Of a DNA stretch of 40,256 nucleotides, positions 32,089-40,256 are shown in pieces (the first letter of the stretch is position 1; every line of letters begins with the position of its first letter). The stretch spans positions 1 through 40,256 of the forward strand of contig WQSH01000014.1 in NCBI GenBank assembly GCA_009787995.1, read 5' to 3'. Under the pieces are notes generated by a model, which made no database searches, was not told where the DNA came from, and saw only the letters and a list, made by a program, of their open reading frames with translations. Position numbers and translations under genes: made by a program. This DNA comes from Oscillospiraceae bacterium. Lineage in GTDB: Bacteria > Bacillota > Clostridia > Oscillospirales > Oscillospiraceae.

Positions 32089-34635
32089 CTAATATCCCCT
32101 GTGCTCCGTAACCCTAATCGGCATTGCGAGAGGCATCCCTATCCCCCTCGAATCTGAGAAGTTTTGAGCAAAGGCCATCGACAGAAACAGCATGCGCAGG
32201 TCTACTGCAGTCGTCAAGCTGAAATCTGTTTTCATCTTAGCAAGCTCGAACCTGTTCGGGCGTGCCAGGGCTTCCGCCATCATACCCTCGTCGGCAGTGC
32301 TCCCACTCTCAAAATTGACAATGTTCCATTCGATAAGATTGCCCGCACGCCTTGCCAGCTCTGTCGCCGCATTTCCGTCACTGCCTGTATAGAACACTGC
32401 CCTTGTCAAGAAGAAAAACATCATGTAGCCGATGTATGAAAACCCTTTCTCGTCATTAAAACCGCTCCCATCAACGCTTCCGTCAGAAATCACTCTGGTT
32501 GCGGCGGCCAGCACGCCGCGCGGCGTGCATATCCACTGCCCTGCTGCGGTATTCTTAAACAATGGGACCCTGTGCCCTGAGCGGAGCGCTGCAACGTCGA
32601 CAACCGATTCGGCAGCAACAAATGCGGCGCGCGCCAGCTCTCCCAATATAACTGCTAGCGGAGGCGCCCACGCAAAGGCCGCTTTGATGCTTGTGACGAT
32701 AGCTGTGACCTCCGGCACACTGAACACTTTAATGTAATTGCACACAAGCCGGACTAATAGCAAGAGCCTTGTTACTGCACTCAAGTTCGTTGAGGCATTG
32801 TCGCTGCCATTGTAAAGGTACTCCAGCTCTGACTGGTAGAAATAATTTGCCTTAGGGCTCATTGGGACGCCGTTTAGGTTCTTGTCAAAATCTGCTTCGT
32901 TAAGACTACTCAGGGTCTTTCCGACCGATTCCGGCTTTGATGTTGAATAATTTGAAAACATGTAAGAGCAGTACGTCAGCAGCAGAACATAGTCGCCGGC
33001 ATTTGCCAAGCTGCCCAATGGGTCGTCCATGATGTTCAGCACGGGGGAGGCAACCGCTTGGGGGATAAGCTTTAAAACATCCAAAATGTTTACATCCTCG
33101 GCTGCAGGCGTTGCGGCATCATTTATATACATCGCTCCAAGCGGCTCGTTCCTGAGCCCATTGTAAGCTTTGTGGGCGAGGTCGAGCAACTCGGTTATGA
33201 GGTTGCGCTGCTGTTTCTCAGAATTTGCCCCAGCAGCATCAGGCTGTCCGTCATAAAGCTTGACGGGGGGCAGAGGCGGCTGATTCATCATTGCGTCAAG
33301 TTCTGCAAAGAATGCCGCATTGTCTCCGGGGTGCTCCGCAAATCGCAAGAATCCGGGGAGCATCCTGTATGTAACATTGTCTCCGGGAATACTGGCGAAA
33401 AACATAGCAAGGTTCATCGGGCCGATATTAAACCTGCTATCGGAGGGCAGGTTTGTAAGTTCTTCAATAGAGAGTCCGGGTCCGCTTTCATTCAGCCTGT
33501 TCCTATATCTCACCTCATCCAGCATGGGCTTGTGGATGTCGTCGATATAGCTGTAGCCGCCGTCTCTGAAAACTATGGCCATAGGTTCGATAGCCCAGCT
33601 TATGATACTGCGGTACTGACTGATTAAAGAGCTTGGCGGGTCGCCTTGAGCTTGTGTAAAAGCACTCCTGAGTTCTTCGCTGATTTCTCCATTGTTGACC
33701 CTTTGCTCAAAGTCGTCGATTTTTATGCGGAGTGCATCCTTCATCGTATCGAGTTCCCTGGCGAGCGTAACAACCAGGTCAAATCTTGGTTTGAAATTAT
33801 CAGCCTGCCGTTTTGCATTTTCAATCGCCTGAATGAGCCCGGTGCGTCGGCTGCCGACGGTCAAAGCGCTGATATTTTGCCGACGTGCCTCGTAGAGGGA
33901 TTCAATATGCATTCTTTCCATGGGGGTCTGCGCTTGCATGTATGCAATATTGAGGGTGGCCAGTGAAAGAAATTCCCCATGTATCTCTGTTAGGACGCTT
34001 GACATAAACCCGAAGGAGCCTCCTGCGATGCCTCCTATCGCTTGTGTACACCTATCGGCGGCGGATATTGCAGTGTGGAGTTCCTTGTATTTTTCATGTA
34101 TGTCGGCAATTGCAGAATCAATTCCAAGCTTGTCGTTTATTATGCGGGAATCTGCAACGATTTTGTTGTCGGTAAGCCTCTCTAAAAGCTCCTGTACAAG
34201 CAGCACCGGCCCGCGGAATTTCATGTACTCTTCTATTTGCCTCCGCAGCACATCTTCGTTGCGGAGGTTTTTGTCCTCGGGGAAGTATGGCTCTTCCAGT
34301 GTAATATTTGAGCCATAGAATATCTGAAAGGTGCCAAGAGATCTATCCTGATGCTCCTCCCCAAACACCGCAACCTTAATATAATCGTCCAATAATTTCC
34401 AAAGTATCGGGTCGTCCTCTGCAATGCCCATAATGCCATATATGTCGTATAGCAACGCTTTGTATTGCGTAAGCATTGTGTTTGCAGCCAGTTGGTTTGC
34501 ATTTTGTATCGTGCTGTGAGCCGTGTGGATGCGAGCCAAATCAACTGCGGTCCCGCTGATAAGCATAGCGGGAATGAGTAGCAGCGTAATAAAAACCGTC
34601 ACCGCACCCTTGGTGTCCCGAACAAATCTCCGCAT
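32089..34635 (-). CDS. DUF5702/TadG-like large pilus-associated protein
   Basis: The protein has 848 residues from the ATG at 34635 (TAGGGGGC upstream). The N-terminus DTKGAVTVFITLLLIPAMLIS resembles a TadE/TadG signal, with Gly10 and a hydrophobic stretch but no Glu at +5. The next region, VDLARIHTAHSTIQNANQLA, is typical of DUF5702 proteins of Clostridia Tad loci. A very long extracellular part with several hydrophobic patches follows. The large size and position among pilin genes suggest an assembly or surface-exposed component. Cleavage by the peptidase is uncertain without the glutamate. Confidence 0.8.
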   Translation of the reverse strand: MRRFVRDTKGAVTVFITLLLIPAMLISGTAVDLARIHTAHSTIQNANQLAANTMLTQYKALLYDIYGIMGIAEDDPILWKLLDDYIKVAVFGEEHQDRSLGTFQIFYGSNITLEEPYFPEDKNLRNEDVLRRQIEEYMKFRGPVLLVQELLERLTDNKIVADSRIINDKLGIDSAIADIHEKYKELHTAISAADRCTQAIGGIAGGSFGFMSSVLTEIHGEFLSLATLNIAYMQAQTPMERMHIESLYEARRQNISALTVGSRRTGLIQAIENAKRQADNFKPRFDLVVTLARELDTMKDALRIKIDDFEQRVNNGEISEELRSAFTQAQGDPPSSLISQYRSIISWAIEPMAIVFRDGGYSYIDDIHKPMLDEVRYRNRLNESGPGLSIEELTNLPSDSRFNIGPMNLAMFFASIPGDNVTYRMLPGFLRFAEHPGDNAAFFAELDAMMNQPPLPPVKLYDGQPDAAGANSEKQQRNLITELLDLAHKAYNGLRNEPLGAMYINDAATPAAEDVNILDVLKLIPQAVASPVLNIMDDPLGSLANAGDYVLLLTYCSYMFSNYSTSKPESVGKTLSSLNEADFDKNLNGVPMSPKANYFYQSELEYLYNGSDNASTNLSAVTRLLLLVRLVCNYIKVFSVPEVTAIVTSIKAAFAWAPPLAVILGELARAAFVAAESVVDVAALRSGHRVPLFKNTAAGQWICTPRGVLAAATRVISDGSVDGSGFNDEKGFSYIGYMMFFFLTRAVFYTGSDGNAATELARRAGNLIEWNIVNFESGSTADEGMMAEALARPNRFELAKMKTDFSLTTAVDLRMLFLSMAFAQNFSDSRGIGMPLAMPIRVTEHRGY

Positions 34636-34663
34636 AATGCCCCCTAATCCAGACAAGGCTGCC

Positions 34664-35299
34664 TCATAACCCCAGCAATTCCCGCACTCTTGCACCTGCC
34701 GAACTTATGCTGCCCGCCAAATCTGTTAAGCCAAATCGGTTCATAACGAACTGACTGAAATCGACTGCCATGTCCATACTCCGCAAAAACTCATCCCCAT
34801 TTTGCGCCACCGCCGTAGCCGACACAGCTATGTGTATGCTGTTGGGGAATCCCACGAAGGACAAATCAACAGGCATAGGCAGCTCCCGAACAGCGTTTAC
34901 AACAATCTCCCTATACACAATGCGGTCATTGACAAAGCACTCCACATCCAAAGTTCCAAGTTTTGAGCTTAAATTACGCCCCTCAATCTCGATAACGATT
35001 TTTTCTCCGAGTTCCTGCACCTGCACGTCCTCTATGCCCGAGAGCAGCGCCACATAGACATTGTCCAGATTGCCCTTGTTTGTCTCCCAGTAATGCGACA
35101 TTATACCCTCGTCAAAGAATATCCACGTGTCGCTCTCCACGGTCGCAAGCGACGTTGCGGCATGTTGGGTTGCGCGCTGCAACGCCGCCCTTGTCGGAAG
35201 ATAAATCGAAAGCAGGACTAACGCCGCAAAAATCATAATCATGATAGGAAAGAGGATGGCCGCCTCGACGAACGCCTGCCCTTTTTCGTTTTTAATCAT
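34664..35299 (-). CDS. TadE-like minor pseudopilin (first copy)
   Basis: The protein has 211 residues from the ATG at 35299, with AAGGGGTGG 5 bp upstream. KGQAFVE gives Gly7 and Glu12, matching the prepilin peptidase signature, followed by the hydrophobic helix AAILFPIMIMIFAALVLLS. The extracellular part is beta-rich. TadE-like proteins are processed pseudopilins required for Flp pilus assembly. It is 28 bp before the DUF5702 gene. Confidence 0.82.
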   Translation of the reverse strand: MIKNEKGQAFVEAAILFPIMIMIFAALVLLSIYLPTRAALQRATQHAATSLATVESDTWIFFDEGIMSHYWETNKGNLDNVYVALLSGIEDVQVQELGEKIVIEIEGRNLSSKLGTLDVECFVNDRIVYREIVVNAVRELPMPVDLSFVGFPNSIHIAVSATAVAQNGDEFLRSMDMAVDFSQFVMNRFGLTDLAGSISSAGARVRELLGL

Positions 35300-35365
35300 T
35301 TTGGCCACCCCTTCTCTCCCACTTGGCAGCACCGTGCGATTTATGCGCCGCCGCCGGTTTGCCCT

Positions 35366-35587
35366 TTAAGATATCTGTTCTGCTTGCCCTGTGATTTGCT
35401 CCCATAAATCTTCTAACCATCCGCTTAGGGATCCCCATATGATCACAATGGCCAGTACTGCTACAAGAATCAGCAGTATTGCGACAACCACCCCTGAAAG
35501 TCCGCGCTCGTCCTTTTTCAAGGCTCCTGCCCTGCCAGCCAATGCGAAATATGCCGCCATAGGAAGACCGGATATTTTTTGCATCAT
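35366..35587 (-). CDS. Flp1-type major pilin
   Basis: The protein has 73 residues from the ATG at 35587 (an adjacent ATG at 35584 is equally possible), with AAAGGAGG 10 bp upstream. A longer open frame continues upstream but has no site and overlaps tadC. DERGLSGVVVAILLILVA places a charged segment and Gly29 before a 22-residue hydrophobic helix, as in the Flp1-like pilin family; there is no Glu at +5. Cleavage after Gly29 would leave a 44-residue pilin. It should be the main subunit of the Tad pilus, exported by TadA/B/C. Confidence 0.82.
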   Translation of the reverse strand: MMQKISGLPMAAYFALAGRAGALKKDERGLSGVVVAILLILVAVLAIVIIWGSLSGWLEDLWEQITGQAEQIS

Positions 35588-35634
35588 GACTAATCCACCT
35601 CCTTTCCATGTTAATTTGCACAAAAGCGCATCGA

Positions 35635-36687
35635 TTAGATTCCCGAGAAATTCATTGCGACCGGTACCATAAGCATTATCAAAATTGCCAGAAGCAAAAG
35701 CATAGTTGGAATCATCAGTTTGGAATTGGCCTTTTCCGCATCGCGTTTTGCCATATGCCTGCGCTCCTGCCACGCCTCCCTTGCCATCTCCTTCATCAGC
35801 CTGCTAATCTCGGCATTCCCCTTTGCCAGGTTTTGCATAATGGCGGAAGCCAGCTTTGCAGTTTCCTTTGTGTTGCAGCGGTTTATAAAATTGCTATATG
35901 CCGCTTCCGGGCTGACCAAATTGTCAAGTTCCTCAGAGGTCTGCTGCATTTCCTTGTATAGCTCCGCCTCTTGGCTGCATGCGGTTTCCTTCCATGCCCT
36001 ATCCATAATCATCCCGGAAGTCACAAGCAACGCCAGTTTTGACACAACATTTGGAAACTGCTTGCTGATTGCGACACGCCTCTTTTTCACCTTGTCATGC
36101 AGTTCGTCGTACATAGCATAGGCCAGCACCAACACCAATATACTGCCAAGCCCGAGGATAGCTGCGCCGGCTGTCGAGTTATCTGTTCCAAGGAGAATAG
36201 CCCCGCATACGAAAGTTATGGCAACGCCAATTATAGGGTAGGACAGGAGCCTTGCAAGCAGCTGCTTTGTTTTGCATGCTGCATGTTTTTTTCCGTAGAG
36301 TTCATAGCAGTTTGTCATAATGGTCTTATGGAGCCCACCCTTGCCGATGCTGTCAAATTCGCGCAATAGCACATAACCGGGCATTTGGAGCACGTTGACG
36401 CTGCGCAGGTCGCCTCGCTGCAGTCTAATATTGTCGTACTCCAGCTTTTTAATCTTCTTGCTGCTCCCGGGCAGAGCAAACTTGATGTCGTGCGCAAGCA
36501 GCCCGCAGTATCTCGACAGCTGTTCGTGCCTGCGCTTTTCTTTTAGTTGTATTTTCTCGATAGAGGCAAAATTTTCAAGCACTTTGTTATATGCCGCCTC
36601 AATCCAATCCTCCCTAGCCACCCTTCCCAGCAATATTAGCCAAGAAGCCATCAGCAATGTGGCAAAAATCATAATAACAATAATCAT
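35635..36687 (-). CDS. tadC: Tad pilus inner-membrane platform protein TadC
   Basis: The protein has 350 residues. A membrane segment at the N-terminus, two near 145-190 and one at the C-terminus (about 325-345) frame a type II secretion F-family cytoplasmic domain (KRRVAISKQFPNVVSKLALLV and the AKGNAEISRLMKEMAREAW segment). TadC and TadB form the platform on which the ATPase TadA acts. AGGAG lies 8 bp before the ATG. It follows tadB by 16 bp. Confidence 0.92.
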   Translation of the reverse strand: MIIVIMIFATLLMASWLILLGRVAREDWIEAAYNKVLENFASIEKIQLKEKRRHEQLSRYCGLLAHDIKFALPGSSKKIKKLEYDNIRLQRGDLRSVNVLQMPGYVLLREFDSIGKGGLHKTIMTNCYELYGKKHAACKTKQLLARLLSYPIIGVAITFVCGAILLGTDNSTAGAAILGLGSILVLVLAYAMYDELHDKVKKRRVAISKQFPNVVSKLALLVTSGMIMDRAWKETACSQEAELYKEMQQTSEELDNLVSPEAAYSNFINRCNTKETAKLASAIMQNLAKGNAEISRLMKEMAREAWQERRHMAKRDAEKANSKLMIPTMLLLLAILIMLMVPVAMNFSGI

Positions 36688-36703
36688 ACGTAACGCTCCT
36701 AAG

Positions 36704-37492
36704 CTAAAGCCTAACCCTGCTAAACTTCCGTGCTAATAAATAACTTAGCACGAACACAATGAGCCCCCCTGTGGAAACAACCCTCCCTATCCCCGACGTG
36801 TATATCGCATCCAAGAACCCTGCTCCCGCATAGCCTATGACGCCAAGGATAACAAGCGGCATAAGCAGCATTATGTTGACCTCAGATTTCGCGGCTGTCA
36901 TCAATGTGTCTATCTCCATTTCAATTTCCATTTTATCGGCGATTATTTGCTGTATTTCCCTAACAAGCTCGTCCGCTCGTCCGGATTTCCCCTCTATTGT
37001 GGAGTAGATAGTCGAGAAGCTCGCCACATCCTCAAGCCCACTGCGCCTTGCAAAGTCTGCGAAAGCCTCGGATAGCGGCACCGCATTATTAAACTTCCCA
37101 ATAATAATATCCAGCTCCGCAATGATATCGCTGCCTTCCGGATAAATGAGCATCAAATCTTCGCGTGCGCTCTGCAAAGACTTAAGCATAGTGCCCCCCG
37201 CCCGCATAGAGACAGACATCGCCTCCAAAAGATCAAAAAACTGAATTCGGAGTCTAAATCTCCGTTTTTTGACAGCATTGTGGGCAGAGATAAAAACATT
37301 GACAAACCCCACTGCAGCTCCACCGACAATCGACAACGCAAAAATCTTGTAAAAGATGTAAATTATCAAAAAGCCAATAACAAAACCAACCAAGCACGAC
37401 ACAACATGATCCAAAGCCACGCGCGAGCTCCGTGAATAATCAACAGCACTAGCGCCGGCACTGTCCTCAGATTGCTGTAACTGCCAAGACAT
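36704..37492 (-). CDS. tadB: Tad pilus inner-membrane platform protein TadB
   Basis: The protein has 262 residues from the ATG at 37492 with GGAGG 10 bp upstream; a GTG three codons earlier is too close to that site. Two membrane segments near 30-70 and two at the C-terminus surround the F-domain (FFDLLEAMSVSMRAGGTMLKSL and FARRSGLEDVASFSTIY). It is the partner of TadC. It lies 39 bp after tadA. Confidence 0.92.
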   Translation of the reverse strand: MSWQLQQSEDSAGASAVDYSRSSRVALDHVVSCLVGFVIGFLIIYIFYKIFALSIVGGAAVGFVNVFISAHNAVKKRRFRLRIQFFDLLEAMSVSMRAGGTMLKSLQSAREDLMLIYPEGSDIIAELDIIIGKFNNAVPLSEAFADFARRSGLEDVASFSTIYSTIEGKSGRADELVREIQQIIADKMEIEMEIDTLMTAAKSEVNIMLLMPLVILGVIGYAGAGFLDAIYTSGIGRVVSTGGLIVFVLSYLLARKFSRVRL

Positions 37493-37531
37493 AACCCCCA
37501 CCCCTCCGAAACTCAGCCAATTGTGAATTAC

Positions 37532-38812
37532 CTAAACTACCCTGCTAACCCCCGCTACATTCAGCTTGAAAGTATTCCTCAGGGCATTTGACGTCCTTGT
37601 CAGCTGCCCCACAACCTTGCTCTTTGTGCTCAGTTCGGATTCCCTGAATTCGTAGAGCGGGTTTAGCTGTATCTGCCTCTTATGAACATCAAAGTTCAAA
37701 ACCTCCACTATTTCCATAGTCCTGCGACTTTTGTCGCGCAGCCGCGAAAGGTGGATAATAATATCTATCGACGAGGCGATTTGCTGGCGTATTGCGTCAA
37801 GTGGCAAACCGTCCGCACCTTGGAGTATCATCGTTTCAAGGCGGCTTAGAATATCAAAAGTCGAATTTGCGTGCCCGGTCGATAGCGAGCCATCATGCCC
37901 GGTGTTCATCGCTTGAAGCATATCCAGGGCCTCTGCGCCCCGAACTTCCCCGACGACAATCCGCTCAGGCCTCATCCTCAGGGCTGACTTGATGAGGTCA
38001 CGGATGGTAACTGCACCCTTTCCGTCAGCGCCTGCGTTGCGGGTCTCGAGGCGCACAAGGTTGTCGATGTTCTTGATTTGAAGTTCTGCCGAATCCTCAA
38101 TTGTGATTATCCGCTCATCCCTCGGTATGAAATTTGAAAGCGCATTGAGGAACGTCGTCTTCCCGCTTCCCGTCCCGCCGCACACGAAAATATTGTACTT
38201 TGCCGTCACCAAAAGCTTGAGCACTTCGGCGACTTCAGTTGTAATCGAGCCGAATTCGATGAGCCTCTCTACCGTCATTGCCTCCTTTGGAAACCGCCGT
38301 ATCGTCACAATCGGTCCGTTGAGAGCAATCGGCGCCATCACAACGTTGACACGAGAGCCATCATCGAGCTGGAAGTCTACAATTGGGTCGCTTTCGTTGA
38401 CAGCCCTCCCTGCTCTTGATACAAATTTGGTTATTATAATCTCCAACTCCCGGCGACTTTCAAATTTTCCGTCGCTTTTGTATAGCGCACCATCTTTTTC
38501 GACGAAGATGTTCTGATGCCCATTTATCATAACTTCGGTCACCTCGGGGTCGGCGATAATCCTGCCGAGGACGCCAAGCCCGCGAATTGACTCGAATACG
38601 GCAAGGGTAATATGCCTCTTATCCCTGAAATTCAGCGATGCAAGCTCCGGATTGGAGTCCTGCAAGTCATCCCTAGCCCGTCTGATTTTATCCTCAAGCG
38701 CCTCCGCTACAAGGGCTTGAAGCTGGTCGTTGTCAAAATTGGTAAGGTCTGCATGGTCTTGAACTTCCGATTTGATTTGGCTGACAAGCCCATTTCGCAT
38801 CTGCTCTGTCAT
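37532..38812 (-). CDS. tadA: Tad pilus secretion ATPase TadA/CpaF
   Basis: The protein has 426 residues from the ATG at 38812 (AGGGGTG 6 bp upstream). The open frame continues 78 codons further but overlaps tadZ, so it is not used. Walker [10 protein letters not shown] (212-220), Asp box ITIEDSAEL (236-244), Walker [10 protein letters not shown] (284-292) and His box [11 protein letters not shown] (305-315) are intact. It is a hexameric ATPase that drives assembly, and possibly retraction, of the Flp pilus. The N-terminus lacks the long extension of some CpaF proteins. Confidence 0.95.
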   Translation of the reverse strand: MTEQMRNGLVSQIKSEVQDHADLTNFDNDQLQALVAEALEDKIRRARDDLQDSNPELASLNFRDKRHITLAVFESIRGLGVLGRIIADPEVTEVMINGHQNIFVEKDGALYKSDGKFESRRELEIIITKFVSRAGRAVNESDPIVDFQLDDGSRVNVVMAPIALNGPIVTIRRFPKEAMTVERLIEFGSITTEVAEVLKLLVTAKYNIFVCGGTGSGKTTFLNALSNFIPRDERIITIEDSAELQIKNIDNLVRLETRNAGADGKGAVTIRDLIKSALRMRPERIVVGEVRGAEALDMLQAMNTGHDGSLSTGHANSTFDILSRLETMILQGADGLPLDAIRQQIASSIDIIIHLSRLRDKSRRTMEIVEVLNFDVHKRQIQLNPLYEFRESELSTKSKVVGQLTRTSNALRNTFKLNVAGVSRVV

Positions 38813-38837
38813 ATGCTTCACCCCTATGCAACGTTTG

Positions 38838-39848
38838 CTATATTTCCAAGCTGGCGGAAAGTGTCTTGTAAACTGTCGTTGGATCGGTTGAGAGCACAAC
38901 CGGAAGCCTGAGAAACGCCCCACTAAAGTGTGTGTCGGCTTCTGCGCCTTTGTTTGCAACAAACAGGGCCTTGTCCTTGATGCTCTCGAAGACATTATGC
39001 TGTGATGTAAACTGTGAGAGCTTGACCTCTGCCGTCGCCGTAGCATCGCTCACAATTAGCACCTTGTCCGCAAGGTCAAACACCTTCCTGGTCCGCCAAT
39101 CGCAGACACAGGACATGTCTATCACCAGCTCGTCCGTCACCCCTGCGCATACGGTGGTAAGCTCGGCGATGTTTTCGGCCGACAGCGCATACATGTCGTC
39201 AAAGTTTTCGGGGCGGCAAAAGTAGCCGACGCCCGCCCCTCTGTCTTGCTGGGATATGCCGCGTATGAGCATTTTAATATTCCCCTCGCCGCTATCAAGC
39301 ATCTCAAATACCGTGCTTATGCTCTTTCCGTTTTCGTAGAAGTAAGCAGGCACGCTTGAAAAAGGCTCTAAATTTAGATATAAAACTTGCTTGCCCTCCG
39401 ATACTTTCTTCGCTGCATAGGAGAGCGCAACGGTGGTCTTCCCCACGCCCCCCGCAGGCGACCAGACTGCGGTAACACATGCCCTTTCCGAATGAGAGCC
39501 TCGCCCATATTGCGAGACTCTGGCGCATTTTGCAAGTATCTCCGACACAATTGACGACACCCTCTGATACCTGCTAAGTTCGCTCAAGTGTGCCGGTGCG
39601 CCTGCTTCGCCAGTCCTGTCCGCACTCAATAGTAGCGGAAGGGCAATTGTGCTCAAATCTGCCCCTTCGGCAAAATCTTCGTCAAGCAGGGCGACATCGA
39701 ACTTCCGGGCTTTTAGCATTTCGCACAAGCGCTCCTGCGTACGGCAAGCGCTCACATCGATTACGTCTGCATAATGCTCCGATATGCTGTTTGACAAGTG
39801 CTCTACATAGTCTGCTTCGCATGATGCGATGAGTAGTTTTATTTTCAT
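38838..39848 (-). CDS. tadZ: TadZ/CpaE-like ParA/MinD-family ATPase
   Basis: The protein has 336 residues from the ATG at 39848; AAGGA lies 12 bp upstream. An ATG four codons earlier is only 1 bp from that site. An N-terminal receiver-like domain (about 1-80, DVALLDED at 51-58) is followed by a deviant Walker A SPAGGVGKTT (130-139) and a MinD-like ATPase fold. TadZ proteins place the Tad machine at a cell pole or site. It is the first gene of the locus and lies behind a candidate promoter at 39916-39944. Confidence 0.88.
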   Translation of the reverse strand: MKIKLLIASCEADYVEHLSNSISEHYADVIDVSACRTQERLCEMLKARKFDVALLDEDFAEGADLSTIALPLLLSADRTGEAGAPAHLSELSRYQRVSSIVSEILAKCARVSQYGRGSHSERACVTAVWSPAGGVGKTTVALSYAAKKVSEGKQVLYLNLEPFSSVPAYFYENGKSISTVFEMLDSGEGNIKMLIRGISQQDRGAGVGYFCRPENFDDMYALSAENIAELTTVCAGVTDELVIDMSCVCDWRTRKVFDLADKVLIVSDATATAEVKLSQFTSQHNVFESIKDKALFVANKGAEADTHFSGAFLRLPVVLSTDPTTVYKTLSASLEI

Positions 39849-39860
39849 ATCAATAACCAT

Positions 39861-40201
39861 TCCTTTCGAAAATATCTAGGCACAAAACAACAAACAAAAA
39901 CCTCTCAGTAGCCACAGCTTACACGACCGCGAGAGATTCGTCAATAGCATTTTGTCATAATTTATCTTTTATAATGCTTTAATATCTACACTTTTAACCA
40001 TCATATTCATCACGATTTTCACACCCATCTCCTGCGAAACTCATAAAAACCACACATTGCTTCATCAAAACACACTTTTATTCACCATGAAAAATTTTTT
40101 TGATTTTTTACGCCGCTGACTTTTCAAGGCATACCACACACCTATGCATTGCGAATGATGTAAGTTACAGGTCACAGGGTAGCCCGGAATGGGCTGTTTG
40201 C
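39861..40201. other. Non-coding AT-rich spacer upstream of the Tad locus
   Basis: Apart from the candidate promoter no gene is visible on either strand. The stretch 39950-40120 is AT-rich with several T-runs. From 40171 onward, GC content rises and a 5-bp hairpin AGCCC/GGGCT (40181-40185 and 40191-40195) precedes the edge structure. Confidence 0.4.
39916..39944 (-). promoter_or_regulatory. Candidate promoter of the Tad locus
   Basis: On the minus strand, -35 TTGACG (39939-39944), 17-bp spacer, -10 TAAGCT (39916-39921). The -35 is good and the -10 matches only 3 of 6. Transcription would start about 60 bp before tadZ. CTCTC/GAGAG inverted arms (39902-39906 and 39931-39935) bracket the -10 box and are followed on the minus strand by GTTTTTG, so the same segment could instead be a weak hairpin in a longer leader. 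Confidence 0.35.
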
Positions 40202-40256
40202 TACGCTTTTTTCGCGTATGTAGGGCGACAAGACCCGTTCTAGCGGAAAAAGCGTA
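40202..40256. repeat. Long imperfect inverted repeat at the right edge
   Basis: TACGCTTTTTTCGC (40202-40215) and GCGGAAAAAGCGTA (40243-40256) form a 14-bp stem with one G-T pair; the 27-nt loop has a nested GGG/CCC pairing. The right arm ends at the last base of the window, so the stem may be longer. It could be a terminator pair, a leader RNA or a repeat-element end. Confidence 0.5.

Noticed and set aside
38813-39046. N-terminal extension of TadA
   Set aside because: It overlaps tadZ in another frame and is basic, low-complexity sequence; the ATG at 38812 has its own ribosome binding site.
40087-40119. Ten-codon plus-strand peptide starting MKNFFDFLRR
   Set aside because: There is no ribosome binding site and it lies in an AT-rich spacer; probably chance.
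40100-40256. Possible cyclic-di-GMP or cobalamin riboswitch upstream of the Tad locus
   Set aside because: A GCAAA string and a GGGCTACC-like segment on the minus strand were suggestive, but the conserved cores of these riboswitches are not present in order.
1-40256. CRISPR arrays, IS elements, prophage, tRNA or rRNA genes
   Set aside because: No regularly spaced repeats, transposase or integrase motifs, tRNA cloverleaf or rRNA signatures were seen on reading both strands.

Overview
The window reads as chromosomal DNA of a Gram-positive (monoderm) Clostridia-type anaerobe, probably an uncultured gut or anaerobic-digester lineage. Supporting signs are strong AGGAGG-type ribosome binding sites, frequent GTG and TTG starts, RNase J, RecD2, a long bifunctional Rel, an XpaC/TelA pair, and a Tad pilus locus with no outer-membrane secretin. 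No tRNA, rRNA, IS element, prophage or CRISPR array is visible. The placement is inference; no taxonomic marker was searched.

Left part (1-6353): a MoxR ATPase gene followed by a DUF58 gene cut by the left edge, both on the minus strand. Next comes a minus-strand family 3 glycosidase with inverted domain order, divergent from a plus-strand Old Yellow Enzyme type reductase carrying Fe-S, FMN and FAD/NAD modules. The divergent spacer holds promoters and a perfect inverted repeat.

Middle-left (6389-16818): a minus-strand housekeeping run, transcribed recJ, rel, dtd, recD2, comF, mreB-like, htpG, with a good promoter in front of recJ. It combines DNA repair, stringent response, D-aminoacyl-tRNA editing, cell shape and a chaperone. 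A divergent two-gene unit (CPHC thioredoxin-fold protein plus KynB-like cyclase) follows at 17337-18250.

Middle (18296-22504): a minus-strand run rpe, recR, rnj (RNase J), an ArsC/Spx-like gene and a uridine phosphorylase gene. The rnj leader has two mutually exclusive perfect hairpins. The rpe promoter interlocks face to face with the promoter of the plus-strand envelope cassette xpaC, telA, lemA-like and TPM (22713-26259). This cassette ends in an intrinsic terminator, followed by about 170 nt of unexplained, highly structured sequence and a small membrane-protein gene with its own near-consensus promoter.

Right part (27028-39848): a 12-gene minus-strand Tad/Flp pilus locus in the order tadZ/cpaE, tadA/cpaF, tadB, tadC, Flp1 pilin, TadE-like, DUF5702/TadG-like, TadE-like, prepilin peptidase, WG-repeat membrane protein, DUF6382-FHA protein, Ser/Thr kinase. 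The last three genes look like a signalling module attached to the pilus machine; the kinase has DFN in place of DFG, HCD in place of HRD, and an inserted segment of about 75 residues. The right edge is non-coding and ends in a long imperfect hairpin cut by the window.
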